Origin: Methylorubrum rhodesianum
GTDB taxonomy: Bacteria; Pseudomonadota; Alphaproteobacteria; Rhizobiales; Beijerinckiaceae
Assembly (NCBI RefSeq): GCF_014199985.1
Contig: NZ_JACHOS010000011.1
Span: 124,001-188,000, forward strand
DNA: 64,000 nucleotides
Reading direction: 5' to 3'
Below, one piece after another: positions 26,390 to 33,945 of the stretch. Every line of letters starts with the position of its first letter. Position 1 is the stretch's first letter. The notes beneath the pieces were generated by a model. It did no database searches. It worked only from the letters and a program-made list of their open reading frames with translations, and was not told the DNA's origin. The position numbers and the translations under genes were made by a program.

Positions 26390-27508
26390 ATGTCCGCCCG
26401 CCTGTTCGAGCCCCTGCGCCTGGACGACCTGGAGCTCGAGAACCGCATCATCATCGCGCCGATGTGTCAGTACTCGGCGCTGGCAGGCGCGGCGACCGAC
26501 TGGCACCTGATGCATCTCGGCCAGCTCGCGCAGTCGGGTGCGGGCCTCCTCACCCTGGAGGCGACGGCGATCTCGCCCGAGGCACGGATCTCGCCCGGCG
26601 ATCTCGGCCTCTACGACGACGCCACCGAGCGGGCGCTCGCCCGCGTACTCGACGCGGTGCGCGGCTACGCGCCGATTCCCGTCGCGATCCAGATCAACCA
26701 TGCCGGCCGCAAGGCGTCGAGCCGTGCCCCTTGGGAGGGCGGCGCGCAGATCGCCCCGGAAGCCGCCGACGGCTGGCTCACCGAGGCGCCCTCGGCGATT
26801 CCCCACGCGCAGGGCGAGGTGCCGCCGCACGCCCTTGACGCGGAGGGTCTGAAGCGGGTGCGCGAGGGCTTCGTCGCCACGGCGAGGCGCGCCATGCGGC
26901 TCGGCATCGACGCCGTCGAGCTGCACGGCGCCCACGGATACCTGCTGCACCAATTCCTGTCGCCGCTGTCCAACCACCGGGAGGACCAGTACGGCGGCAG
27001 CCTTGAGAACCGGATGCGGTTTCCGCTCGAATGCTTCGAGGCGGTGCGCGAGGCCGTGCCGGCGGGCAAGCCGGTCTGGATGCGCGTCTCGGCGACGGAC
27101 TGGGTCGAGGAGGGCTGGGACCTCGACCAGACGATCGAACTCGCCCGCGCCCTCAAACGCCGCGGCGCGGCCGCCCTCCACGTCTCCACCGGCGGCCTGT
27201 CGACGGCGCAGAAGATCCCCGTCGGACCGGGCTATCAGGTGCCCTTCGCCGAGCGGGTGAAGGCGGAGACCGGCCTCACCACCATCGCGGTCGGCCTCAT
27301 CACCGAGCCGCGTCAGGCCGAAGCGATCCTGGCGGAGGGCAAGGCCGACGCGGTCTCGCTCGCCCGCGCCCTCCTCTACGATCCCCGCTGGCCCTGGCAC
27401 GCCGCCGCCGAACTCGGCGCGCAGGTGCGGGCGCCCAAGCAGTACTGGCGCAGCCAGCCGCACCAGTACAAGGACCTGTTCAAGAGTGCCGCCTTCGGGC
27501 AGCGATAG
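26390..27508 (+). CDS. NADH:flavin oxidoreductase, Old Yellow Enzyme (YqjM subgroup)
   Basis: A 372-residue FMN-dependent ene-reductase with a TIM-barrel fold. Cys26 in IIAPMCQYSA is the redox-tuning cysteine that defines the thermophilic-like/YqjM subclass. The substrate-binding pair is in QINHAGRKAS and ELHGAHGYLLHQFLSP, and the FMN phosphate site is near IAVGLITEPRQAE. Start ATG at 26390. It probably reduces electrophilic enones or quinones. It is divergent from the glutathionyl-hydroquinone reductase gene. Confidence 0.93.
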   Translation: MSARLFEPLRLDDLELENRIIIAPMCQYSALAGAATDWHLMHLGQLAQSGAGLLTLEATAISPEARISPGDLGLYDDATERALARVLDAVRGYAPIPVAIQINHAGRKASSRAPWEGGAQIAPEAADGWLTEAPSAIPHAQGEVPPHALDAEGLKRVREGFVATARRAMRLGIDAVELHGAHGYLLHQFLSPLSNHREDQYGGSLENRMRFPLECFEAVREAVPAGKPVWMRVSATDWVEEGWDLDQTIELARALKRRGAAALHVSTGGLSTAQKIPVGPGYQVPFAERVKAETGLTTIAVGLITEPRQAEAILAEGKADAVSLARALLYDPRWPWHAAAELGAQVRAPKQYWRSQPHQYKDLFKSAAFGQR

Positions 27509-27563
27509 CGCCTGCGCCGCGCATCCGTCCGCCCGACGACCGCGCGTCCCGAGATGCGGAGCC

Positions 27564-27637
27564 CCGGAAGGATCCTCCGGTTCCCGCGCGGATCCCCGGA
27601 GCAACCTTCGACGGCCTCGCGGCCTCTGAGGATGATG
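27564..27637. repeat. Palindromic intergenic repeat, second copy of the 501-611 family
   Basis: It contains CCGGAAGGATCCTCCGG (27564-27580), matching CCGGAAAGATCCTCCG of the first copy, and ends GGCCTCTGAGGATGATGG, matching GCGCCTCAGGATGAGGG. It lies between the convergent OYE and phosphodiester glycosidase genes. Confidence 0.55.
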
Positions 27638-27674
27638 GCGCGGATGGGAAGGCGTTGCCTTTCCGTCCGTCCTT

Positions 27675-28454
27675 CTACTTCCCCACCGCGCCCACCAGCG
27701 GCCCGAGCGGGCGGCTGAGGTCGGAGCGGCCGAGCCCGGGGGCGTAGAGGCTCGACACGCTGCCGTCGAGGAACAGCGCGTTGCGGCAGCCGAGGCTGTC
27801 CTTGAACAGGCGGGCGAAGGCACCGAAGGTCACCGGGCGCTCCGAGATCGCGAACACGGCCACGCGCCCGCCCTCGCGCACGCCGACGCCGTTGCGGATC
27901 TTCTGGCTCGGGCCGTCGGCCGAGATCTTCGGGTGGATCTTGCCCTCGATCACCAGCATCGGCCCCGATTGCGTGGCGAAGTCCGGCGCCGCCTTGGCGC
28001 GCAGGTAGCGGCTGGTGTCGAGCACCCCGGCGCGGTCGCCCTTCACGTAGAAGACGCCATTCGGCTTGAGGTGGAAGTTGCCCGGCCCGTTCGCGGTCGA
28101 GACGCCCTTCATCTCGCGCCCGTCCTCGACATAGAGCCCGACCGGGGCCTGGCCCTTGTCGTACATGCCGGCATTCATCGCGAAGCTGAGGCCCCGACCC
28201 TGCCGGTCGGCGAGGCTCGACAGCGAGCCGTAGGGCAGTCCGTCCGCGCCGAGCCAGAACAGCCGCACACGCTCGCGACGCAGGTCGATCGTGCAGACCG
28301 TGTAGGGCTGCCCCTCGAACTCGACCGCCTGGCACGGTCCCCTGGCCGCGGCGGCAGCCGGTTGCGCCCGGACCAGACCGGCAGCGGGCGGGCCGAGGAC
28401 CGCGAAGAGCGCAGCGAAGAGGGCGGGGACGAGAACGGCGAGGCGGCGGGTCAC
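27675..28454 (-). CDS. Exported phosphodiester glycosidase family protein (NAGPA domain)
   Basis: A 259-residue protein from a GTG start at 28454 (VTRRLAVLVPALFAALFAVL signal peptide, cut near AQPAAA). An ATG at 28538 in the same frame would put 28 non-signal residues in front and is less likely. The mature part fits the NAGPA fold: SFAMNAGMYDKGQAPVGLYV, the NGVFYV region, TQSGPMLVIEGKIHP, RNGVGVREGGRVAVFAIS and LFLDGSVSSLYAPGLG. The family includes the mannose-6-phosphate uncovering enzyme and bacterial exopolysaccharide-modifying proteins. Periplasmic substrate unknown. Confidence 0.85.
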   Translation of the reverse strand: MTRRLAVLVPALFAALFAVLGPPAAGLVRAQPAAAAARGPCQAVEFEGQPYTVCTIDLRRERVRLFWLGADGLPYGSLSSLADRQGRGLSFAMNAGMYDKGQAPVGLYVEDGREMKGVSTANGPGNFHLKPNGVFYVKGDRAGVLDTSRYLRAKAAPDFATQSGPMLVIEGKIHPKISADGPSQKIRNGVGVREGGRVAVFAISERPVTFGAFARLFKDSLGCRNALFLDGSVSSLYAPGLGRSDLSRPLGPLVGAVGK

Positions 28455-28681
28455 GGAAAGGGCGGTTCCTGTCTGGCGGCCGCCTGTCGACGCAGGCTCG
28501 ACCGTATGCGCCCTCCTCGCGCGAAAGCATAGCAGCATTCAAGCGGCCATCCTGCCCGCGCCGTCCCCTCTCCCCGCCGCGACGGTTTCAGGACCAGAGG
28601 TCGCAGGGACCGAATTTTCGCGCCGGACGTTCAAAGCGAACGGGGGGTTGGCGAAGTTCTCTCTCGGGTGGAGACGATCTG

Positions 28682-29212
28682 ATGAAAAGGGTTGTTCTGG
28701 CATCGGCCGCCATGGTGGGCGCGCTGATGATGATCCCGGCGACCGCCGATGCCCGCCCCGGCTTCGGTGGCTTCCATGGCGGCGGCGGTTTCCGTGGCGG
28801 TGGATTCGGCGGCGGCTTCCGCGGCGGCGGTTTCGGCGGTCCTCGCTTCGGCGGCGGCTTCGGAGGCCCGCGCTTCGGCGGCGGTTTCGCCGGCCGGGGC
28901 GGCTTCTACCGCGGGGCCGGCTTCGGCGGCTGGCGCGGCGGCTACGGCGGCTGGCGCGGTGGCTATGGCGGCTGGGGCTATCGGCGCGGCTACGGCTGGG
29001 GCGGTGTCGGCCTCGGACTCGGGCTCGGCCTCGCCGCGGGGAGCCTCTACGGCGCCTATGGCTATCCCTACGGCTACGGCGGCTGGGGTGGCCCCTACGG
29101 CTACACCACCGTCGGTTACGACCCGTACTACAGCAGCGGCTGCTACACCGTCCCGCGCCTGACATGGACGCCCTACGGCTACCGCCGCGTCCTGGTCGAG
29201 CGCTGCTACTGA
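28682..29212 (+). CDS. Glycine-rich secreted protein
   Basis: A 176-residue protein. The signal peptide (MKRVVLASAAMVGALMMIPA, cut after ADA) is followed by about 75 residues of Gly/Phe/Arg repeats of the form GGGFxGGGF, then GGWRGGYGGW repeats, and a Tyr/Pro-rich C-terminus with two cysteines (GCY and RCY). Composition is low complexity, so the frame is supported by the signal peptide, its start and the meaningful stop rather than by homology. It is possibly an envelope or biofilm structural protein. A terminator-like hairpin follows. Confidence 0.8.
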   Translation: MKRVVLASAAMVGALMMIPATADARPGFGGFHGGGGFRGGGFGGGFRGGGFGGPRFGGGFGGPRFGGGFAGRGGFYRGAGFGGWRGGYGGWRGGYGGWGYRRGYGWGGVGLGLGLGLAAGSLYGAYGYPYGYGGWGGPYGYTTVGYDPYYSSGCYTVPRLTWTPYGYRRVLVERCY

Positions 29213-29235
29213 TCGGCGAGACAGCCCGACACGAC

Positions 29236-29256
29236 GAGGGGCCGCACGCGGCCTCT
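29236..29256 (+). terminator. Hairpin after the glycine-rich gene
   Basis: GAGGGGCCGC-AC-GCGGCCTCT stem followed by pyrimidine-rich sequence (29257-29272). It lies between the convergent Gly-rich and DUF4174 genes. There is no T-run, so this is only a likely terminator. Confidence 0.5.
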
Positions 29257-29281
29257 CCTCCCTCCTCTCTTACCGTGCCGC

Positions 29282-29689
29282 TCAGCGCCGCCTCGCCTCG
29301 TCCCGCCGCATCGGCATGGCGTCGATGGTCGAGAACAGGCGCTGCGGCGGAATAGGCTCCTCCGAGGTGAGCTTGGCGCCGCCGTCCTTGCCGACGAGAA
29401 CCGCCCGGAAGGCATCGCCTGGGAGACCGAGACGCCGCCGCAGGGCCACCGCGTCGGCGCCCTGCCCCACCGCCTCGACCGTCACGAGATCGCGCTCCGA
29501 CGCGCCCGCCCGTGCCGAGGCAAGGGCTTGCCGCTGCGCCGCGAGGCGGAAATCGCCGGTATCGCCCGCGGCCAGCACCAGCACCCGCGACTTCCAGCGG
29601 TAACCCGCCAGCGGATCGCTCCCCACCGCCCCGGCGGGACCGGCCATCGCCAGCAGACCGACCGTCAGAGCCGCCCTACGCCACCCCAT
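29282..29689 (-). CDS. DUF4174 domain exported protein
   Basis: A 135-residue protein. The signal peptide (about 1-21, GLLAMAGPAGA) precedes a thioredoxin-like DUF4174 domain: PLAGYRWKSRVLVLAA, then RRRLGLPGDAFRAVLVGKDGGAKL and ending PPQRLFSTIDAMPMRRDEARR. This C-terminal 'IDxMPMRxxE' motif is the DUF4174 hallmark. The function is unknown. The ATG at 29689 is preferred to a longer frame without signal features. It faces the zinc-less MDR gene head to head. Confidence 0.88.
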   Translation of the reverse strand: MGWRRAALTVGLLAMAGPAGAVGSDPLAGYRWKSRVLVLAAGDTGDFRLAAQRQALASARAGASERDLVTVEAVGQGADAVALRRRLGLPGDAFRAVLVGKDGGAKLTSEEPIPPQRLFSTIDAMPMRRDEARRR

Positions 29690-29780
29690 CCCCGACCTCC
29701 GCACATCGCTGCCTCGCATTGCCGGAACCAGCGCGCGACCCATCTGCCCGGTTCCAGCTTGAACAACGCCGGAGCGCTCC

Positions 29781-30797
29781 ATGGCAGTCGTCAACCGTCG
29801 GATCGTGCTGGCCGCGCGCCCGCACGGTGAGCCGAAACCCGAACATTTCCGCCTCGAAGAGGGGCGCACCCCCGTTCCCAAGGCGGGAGAGGTTCTGCTG
29901 CGGACCCGCTGGCTCTCCCTCGATCCCTACATGCGCGGGCGGATGAGCGCGGCGAAATCCTACGCCAAGCCGGTCGAGCTCGGCGATACCATGGTCGGCC
30001 AGACGGTGAGCGAGGTGGTCGCTTCGGAGAATCCGGCCTTCGCCGAGGGCGATCTCGTGCTGAGCAACTCCGGCTGGCAGGAATTCGCGATCTCGGACGG
30101 GCGGGATCTGCGCCGTCTGGATCCTGCGGACGGGCCACCGAGCCAGTTCCTCGGCATCCTCGGCATGCCTGGCATGACCGCCTATACCGGTCTCCTCGAG
30201 ATCGGACGGCCCCGTCCGGGCGAGACCGTCGTGGTGGCCGCCGCCGCCGGACCGGTCGGCTCCCTCGTCGGCCAGATCGCCCGCATCAAGGGCGCGCGGG
30301 CCGTCGGCATCGCCGGGGGCGCGGAGAAATGCGCCTACCTGACCGAGACACTGGGATTCGACGCCGCCGTCGATCACCGCGCCGGTGACTTTGCCGAGGC
30401 GCTGGCCCGCGCCTGCCCCGACGGGATCGACGTGTATTTCGAGAATGTCGGCGGCGCCGTATTCGACGCGGTGCTGCCGCTGTTCAACGACTTCGCGCGG
30501 ATGCCGGTCTGCGGCCTCGTCGCCGACTACAACTTGAGCGAACTGCCCTCCGGCCCCGATCGCTCGCCGGTGCTGATGCGCGCCATCCTCACCAAGCGCC
30601 TGACGCTGCGCGGCTTCATCGTCTGGGATTTCGCCTCGATGCAGGATGACTTCCTGCGCGACGTCGGCGGCTGGCTGCGCGCCGGACGGGTCAAGGCCCG
30701 CGAGGACGTGGTCGAGGGCCTGGACAACGCACCGGCCGCCTTCGCCGGGATGCTGAAGGGCGCCAATTTCGGCAAGCTCGTGGTGAAGGTGTCCTGA
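29781..30797 (+). CDS. NADP-dependent zinc-less MDR oxidoreductase (CurA/LTB4DH type)
   Basis: A 338-residue reductase. The N-terminal part PKPEHFRLEEGRTP and WLSLDPYMRGRMS mark the family. The Rossmann motif AAAAGPVGSLVGQIARIKG is at about 151-169, and YFENVGG and RLTLRGFIVWDF follow. It has no zinc ligands. Members reduce alpha,beta-unsaturated carbonyls with NADPH. Start ATG at 29781. Confidence 0.93.
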   Translation: MAVVNRRIVLAARPHGEPKPEHFRLEEGRTPVPKAGEVLLRTRWLSLDPYMRGRMSAAKSYAKPVELGDTMVGQTVSEVVASENPAFAEGDLVLSNSGWQEFAISDGRDLRRLDPADGPPSQFLGILGMPGMTAYTGLLEIGRPRPGETVVVAAAAGPVGSLVGQIARIKGARAVGIAGGAEKCAYLTETLGFDAAVDHRAGDFAEALARACPDGIDVYFENVGGAVFDAVLPLFNDFARMPVCGLVADYNLSELPSGPDRSPVLMRAILTKRLTLRGFIVWDFASMQDDFLRDVGGWLRAGRVKAREDVVEGLDNAPAAFAGMLKGANFGKLVVKVS

Positions 30798-30843
30798 CAC
30801 GATCCCCGCTCCGACGAGCGCGATGGTGCTTGTCGGAAAATCG

Positions 30844-30858
30844 GAACAGATATAGAAC
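30844..30858. promoter_or_regulatory. SOS box (alphaproteobacterial LexA site) upstream of ssb
   Basis: GAACAGATATAGAAC is a perfect GAAC-N7-GAAC, the complement of the alphaproteobacterial LexA consensus GTTC-N7-GTTC. It overlaps a -10-like TATAGA (30851-30856) with TTGTCG about 15 bp upstream. ssb begins 143 bp downstream and is the only gene it can control. Confidence 0.8.
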
Positions 30859-31001
30859 ATTCGCGAGGGGCGCGGCACCGGTGGTTAGCGTGCACAAGCG
30901 TCACCGACGGCTTGCTCCGGTGGGCGCCTTGCTCAAGAGTCGCGGCCTTCGCGGGCGTCACGAAACATGCCCTGTGAGATCCGATCGGATGGAGAGATGA
31001 G

Positions 31002-31550
31002 ATGGCGGGCAGCGTCAACAAGGTGATTCTCGTCGGCAATCTTGGGCGCGATCCCGAGACCCGGCGCCTGTCCTCGGGCGATCCCGTGGTCAACCTGCGC
31101 ATCGCGACGTCGGAGTCCTGGAAGGACAAGATGTCGGGCGAGCGCAAGGAAAAGACCGAGTGGCACTCGGTCGTGATCTACAACGAGAACCTCGCCCGCG
31201 TGGCCGAGCAGTATCTGCGCAAGGGCTCGAAGGTCTACATCGAGGGCCAGCTCCAGACCCGCAAATGGGCCGACCAATCGGGCGCGGAGAAGTACACCAC
31301 GGAGGTGGTGCTCCAGCGCTTCCGCGGCGAGATGACGATTCTCGACGGGCGCGGCGGGGGCGGCGACTTCGCGGGCGAGGACGAGGGCGGCGGCCAGATC
31401 AGCCGCGGCGGCGATCGGGGGGGCGACCGGGGCGGTGATCGCGGCGGACGCGACGATTACGGCTCGAGCCGCTCCGGCGGCGAGCGCCGGCCCTCCTCGG
31501 GCGGCGGCGGCAAGCCGAACTACGACCTCGACGACGACATCCCGTTCTAG
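31002..31550 (+). CDS. ssb: Single-stranded DNA-binding protein
   Basis: A 182-residue SSB with an N-terminal OB-fold ([17 protein letters not shown], then [19 protein letters not shown] and [15 protein letters not shown]), a Gly/Asp/Arg-rich linker (about 122-170) with a [14 protein letters not shown] repeat, and the acidic tip DDDIPF that recruits repair partners. It forms tetramers on ssDNA in replication, recombination and repair. An SOS box lies upstream. A Rho-independent terminator lies 30 bp downstream. Unlike in many alphaproteobacteria, uvrA is not divergently adjacent. Confidence 0.97.
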   Translation: MAGSVNKVILVGNLGRDPETRRLSSGDPVVNLRIATSESWKDKMSGERKEKTEWHSVVIYNENLARVAEQYLRKGSKVYIEGQLQTRKWADQSGAEKYTTEVVLQRFRGEMTILDGRGGGGDFAGEDEGGGQISRGGDRGGDRGGDRGGRDDYGSSRSGGERRPSSGGGGKPNYDLDDDIPF

Positions 31551-31579
31551 GATTTTTTGGATCGAGGGACGGCTCGGGA

Positions 31580-31613
31580 AAGGGGCCGGCGCGGACAGCG
31601 CCGGTCCTTTTTG
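31580..31613 (+). terminator. Rho-independent terminator of ssb
   Basis: GGGGCCGGCGC-GGACA-GCGCCGGTCC stem followed by TTTTT, 30 bp after the ssb stop. Confidence 0.9.
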
Positions 31614-31818
31614 CGTCTGGCGGACGCCGTCGGCATCGGGATGAAGGCATGCCGGAACAGCAGCTTGAGCGCATCGATTGCCGATTTTTGCCGTCCCGGA
31701 TCAGGCGTATGGCCCGGAATGACTTGCAATTTTCAACAACAGTACCCGGTGGCGCCCTCGAATTCCTGCGCCATAATGATTTTCGCGCCGCAGCGGCGGA
31801 AGGAGCAGTCCGGGATCC

Positions 31819-32424
31819 ATGCTGAGCACAGCGTCGAACGCCCCCGTCATCGAGGAGCGCCCCCTGGAGAAGGCTCTGGGCCATCAGGTCCGCCTGCTGC
31901 GACGCGAGCGCGACCTGTCGGTGGCCGATCTCGGCAGCGCCGCCGGCATCTCGCCCGGCATGATCTCGAAGATCGAGAACGGGGCGATCTCCCCCTCGCT
32001 CGCCTCGATCAACGCCATCGCCTCGGCCCTGAACGTGCCGATCACCGCACTGTTCGCCGCCTTCGAGGAGACACGGGACTGCAGCCACGTGAAGCGCGGC
32101 CAGGGTGTGCCGATCGAGCGGCGCGGCACCAAGGTCGGGCATCTCTACGAACTCCTGGGAGCCGGAATCCGCGGCGACGTGGTGGTCGAGCCCTATCTCA
32201 TCACCCTGCAGGACGAGGCCGAAGCCTATACGAGCTTCCGCCATATCGGCACCGAATTCATCTACATGCTGACCGGCGAGGTGATCTATCACCATTCGGG
32301 TCAGGACTATCATCTCGAGCCCGGCGACGCGCTGATGTTCGATTCGAACGGCCTGCACGGACCCGCCAAGCTGCTCAAGACGCCGATGACCTATCTCTCC
32401 GTCATCGTCTATCCGCGGGCGTGA
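31819..32424 (+). CDS. XRE-family transcriptional regulator with C-terminal cupin
   Basis: A 201-residue regulator. The helix-turn-helix is at about 20-75 (VRLLRRERDLSVADLGSAAG, then ISPGMISKIENGAISPSLASI), and a small beta-barrel cupin is at about 110-198 (FRHIGTEFIYMLTGEVIYHH, then LEPGDALMFDSNGLHGP). This architecture is common for regulators sensing small metabolites such as amines or amino-acid derivatives (PuuR-like). The ligand is unknown. It is preceded by a 200-bp A/T-richer region with CATAAT at 31772. It is monocistronic. Confidence 0.92.
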   Translation: MLSTASNAPVIEERPLEKALGHQVRLLRRERDLSVADLGSAAGISPGMISKIENGAISPSLASINAIASALNVPITALFAAFEETRDCSHVKRGQGVPIERRGTKVGHLYELLGAGIRGDVVVEPYLITLQDEAEAYTSFRHIGTEFIYMLTGEVIYHHSGQDYHLEPGDALMFDSNGLHGPAKLLKTPMTYLSVIVYPRA

Positions 32425-32494
32425 GCGCGGCGCGGTAACGATCCGTTCACCATGACCTGCGAGGCCTCATGCGACGGAACGGGAGAATGACGCG

Positions 32495-32869
32495 ATGACG
32501 GCCGGTCGGCAGCGGGTGCTCGGCAGCCTTCTCGCCCTTGCCTGTCCCCTTGTCCTTGCCTGTCTCCTCGGACCGCCCGTCCGCGCCGCCGACCTGCCGG
32601 TGTTCGAGCCGGGCCCGCCGGCCGCGCCGCCGGCCCCGCGGTTCTTCCCCCGCGGCGACGGGGACGCCCTCGTCGACGGGCCGCCCCGCCCCCTCCCCCG
32701 GCGTCTCGTCGGCTGCGCCCCGCGCGTCGCCCCGGTGCCGACCAACGCGCCGAGCGATCCGAGCTATGTCGGCTCGGAATACGGCCTCGGCAAACCGAGC
32801 TATTACGGCTTCCGACCCGGCCTCGGCTACGACGATCCGTTCGACCGGCCGCTGCGCTACTGCCCCTGA
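32495..32869 (+). CDS. Secreted proline-rich hypothetical protein
   Basis: A 124-residue protein. The signal peptide (LLALACPLVLACLLGPPVRA, cut before ADLPV) leaves a mature part rich in Pro, Gly and Tyr, with two cysteines and short blocks such as SYVGSEYGLGKPSYYGFRPG. The first part is low complexity. No family is recognised. It lies 70 bp behind the XRE regulator and is followed by a GGCGGGA/TCCCGCC hairpin (32873-32895). Confidence 0.7.
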   Translation: MTAGRQRVLGSLLALACPLVLACLLGPPVRAADLPVFEPGPPAAPPAPRFFPRGDGDALVDGPPRPLPRRLVGCAPRVAPVPTNAPSDPSYVGSEYGLGKPSYYGFRPGLGYDDPFDRPLRYCP

Positions 32870-32872
32870 TCC

Positions 32873-32895
32873 GGCGGGAACGCTGGCATCCCGCC
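32873..32895 (+). terminator. Hairpin after the proline-rich gene
   Basis: GGCGGGA and TCCCGCC are 7-bp perfect arms with a 9-nt loop, without a T-run. Confidence 0.4.
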
Positions 32896-32945
32896 GCGGC
32901 GGCGCTTAACTGTGCGGCGCGATTTCCTCGTATCCGAGCCGCCCC

Positions 32946-33803
32946 ATGTCCGACACGACCCTCCGCTTCGACAGCCTTGAGGCCCTGCGCAGACGGGTCG
33001 ATGCGTGGCGTTCGGGCGGCGACCGGATCGTGCTCGTGCCGACCATGGGTGCGCTGCATGCGGGCCATCTCGCCCTCGTGGCGCATGCCAAGGCGATCGG
33101 CCGGCGGGCCGTCGTCAGCATCTTCGTGAACCCGACCCAGTTCGGCCCGAACGAGGATTTTTCGCGCTATCCGCGCGACACCGAGGCCGACCTCGCCCTG
33201 CTGTCGGGGGCGGGCGCCGATGCGGCATGGCTCCCCTCCGTCGAAACCATGTACCCAACCGGATTCTCGACGCGCATCGAGCCCGGACCGGCGGCGGAGG
33301 GTCTGTGCGGCACCTTCCGGCCCGGCCATTTCTCCGGTGTCGCCACCGTGGTGACGAAGCTGATCAATCAGGTGCGGCCCGACATCGCCCTGTTCGGCGA
33401 GAAGGATTTCCAGCAGCTGCAGGTGATCCGCTCGGTCATCCGCGACCTCGACCTGGCGGTCACCATCGAGGGTGTGCCGACGCTGCGCGAGGCGGACGGC
33501 CTCGCCCTCTCCTCCCGCAACCGCTACCTCGACCCGTGCGAGCGCGAGATCGCGCCGCGGCTGCACGCGGTGCTCGCCGACATGGCCGAGCGCCTCGCCC
33601 GCGGTGCCGAGGCGGCTCCGCTCGTGGCGGAGGGCACCGCGGCGCTGGCGGCGGCAGGCTTCGGCCCGGTGCAGTATCTGGAGGTGCGCGACGCCCAGAC
33701 CCTCGCACCGGTGGCCAGAGCCGAGCGCGAGGCGCGGCTTCTGGTGGCGGCCTATCTCGGCAAGACGCGGCTCATCGACAACGTGGCGGTGGTGCCGGTC
33801 TGA
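32946..33803 (+). CDS. panC: Pantothenate synthetase (pantoate-beta-alanine ligase)
   Basis: ATP-dependent joining of pantoate and beta-alanine, leading to coenzyme A. The 285-residue protein has the HIGH-like nucleotidylation motif MGALHAGHLALV, the pantoate site NPTQFGPNEDFSRYPR, the FGEKDFQQ motif and the KMSKS-like LSSRNRYL. The active enzyme is a dimer. Start ATG at 32946. It has no pan gene neighbour and stands alone. Confidence 0.97.
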   Translation: MSDTTLRFDSLEALRRRVDAWRSGGDRIVLVPTMGALHAGHLALVAHAKAIGRRAVVSIFVNPTQFGPNEDFSRYPRDTEADLALLSGAGADAAWLPSVETMYPTGFSTRIEPGPAAEGLCGTFRPGHFSGVATVVTKLINQVRPDIALFGEKDFQQLQVIRSVIRDLDLAVTIEGVPTLREADGLALSSRNRYLDPCEREIAPRLHAVLADMAERLARGAEAAPLVAEGTAALAAAGFGPVQYLEVRDAQTLAPVARAEREARLLVAAYLGKTRLIDNVAVVPV

Positions 33804-33810
33804 GCCGAGT

Positions 33811-33940
33811 CGTCATCGCGAGCGGGCGCGACGCGATCCAGCCGCGCGGACCGCTCCGGAAGTGGGCGGCCCGGATTGCCTCGGCTTCGCCTCGCGAGGA
33901 TGGGGCGTGTCACGCGCACCGTCCTCGCGAGGAGACCTAA
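33811..33940. repeat. Palindromic intergenic repeat with two hairpins
   Basis: GTCATCGCGAGCGGGCGCG (33811-33829) pairs with CCTCGGCTTCGCCTCGCGAG (around 33880-33899). A second hairpin CCTCGCGAGGATGG...CCGTCCTCGCGAGG lies at 33890-33932. The pattern 'GTCATcGCGAGcggaGCGAaGCAATCC' is a Rhizobiales-type dispersed repeat family, different from the 501-611 family. Confidence 0.55.
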
Positions 33941-33945
33941 GCCGT

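Noticed and set aside
28740..29000. Regular GGCGGC-type DNA repeats considered as CRISPR or tandem satellite
   Set aside because: They are codon repeats of the glycine-rich protein, keep the frame and have no spacers.
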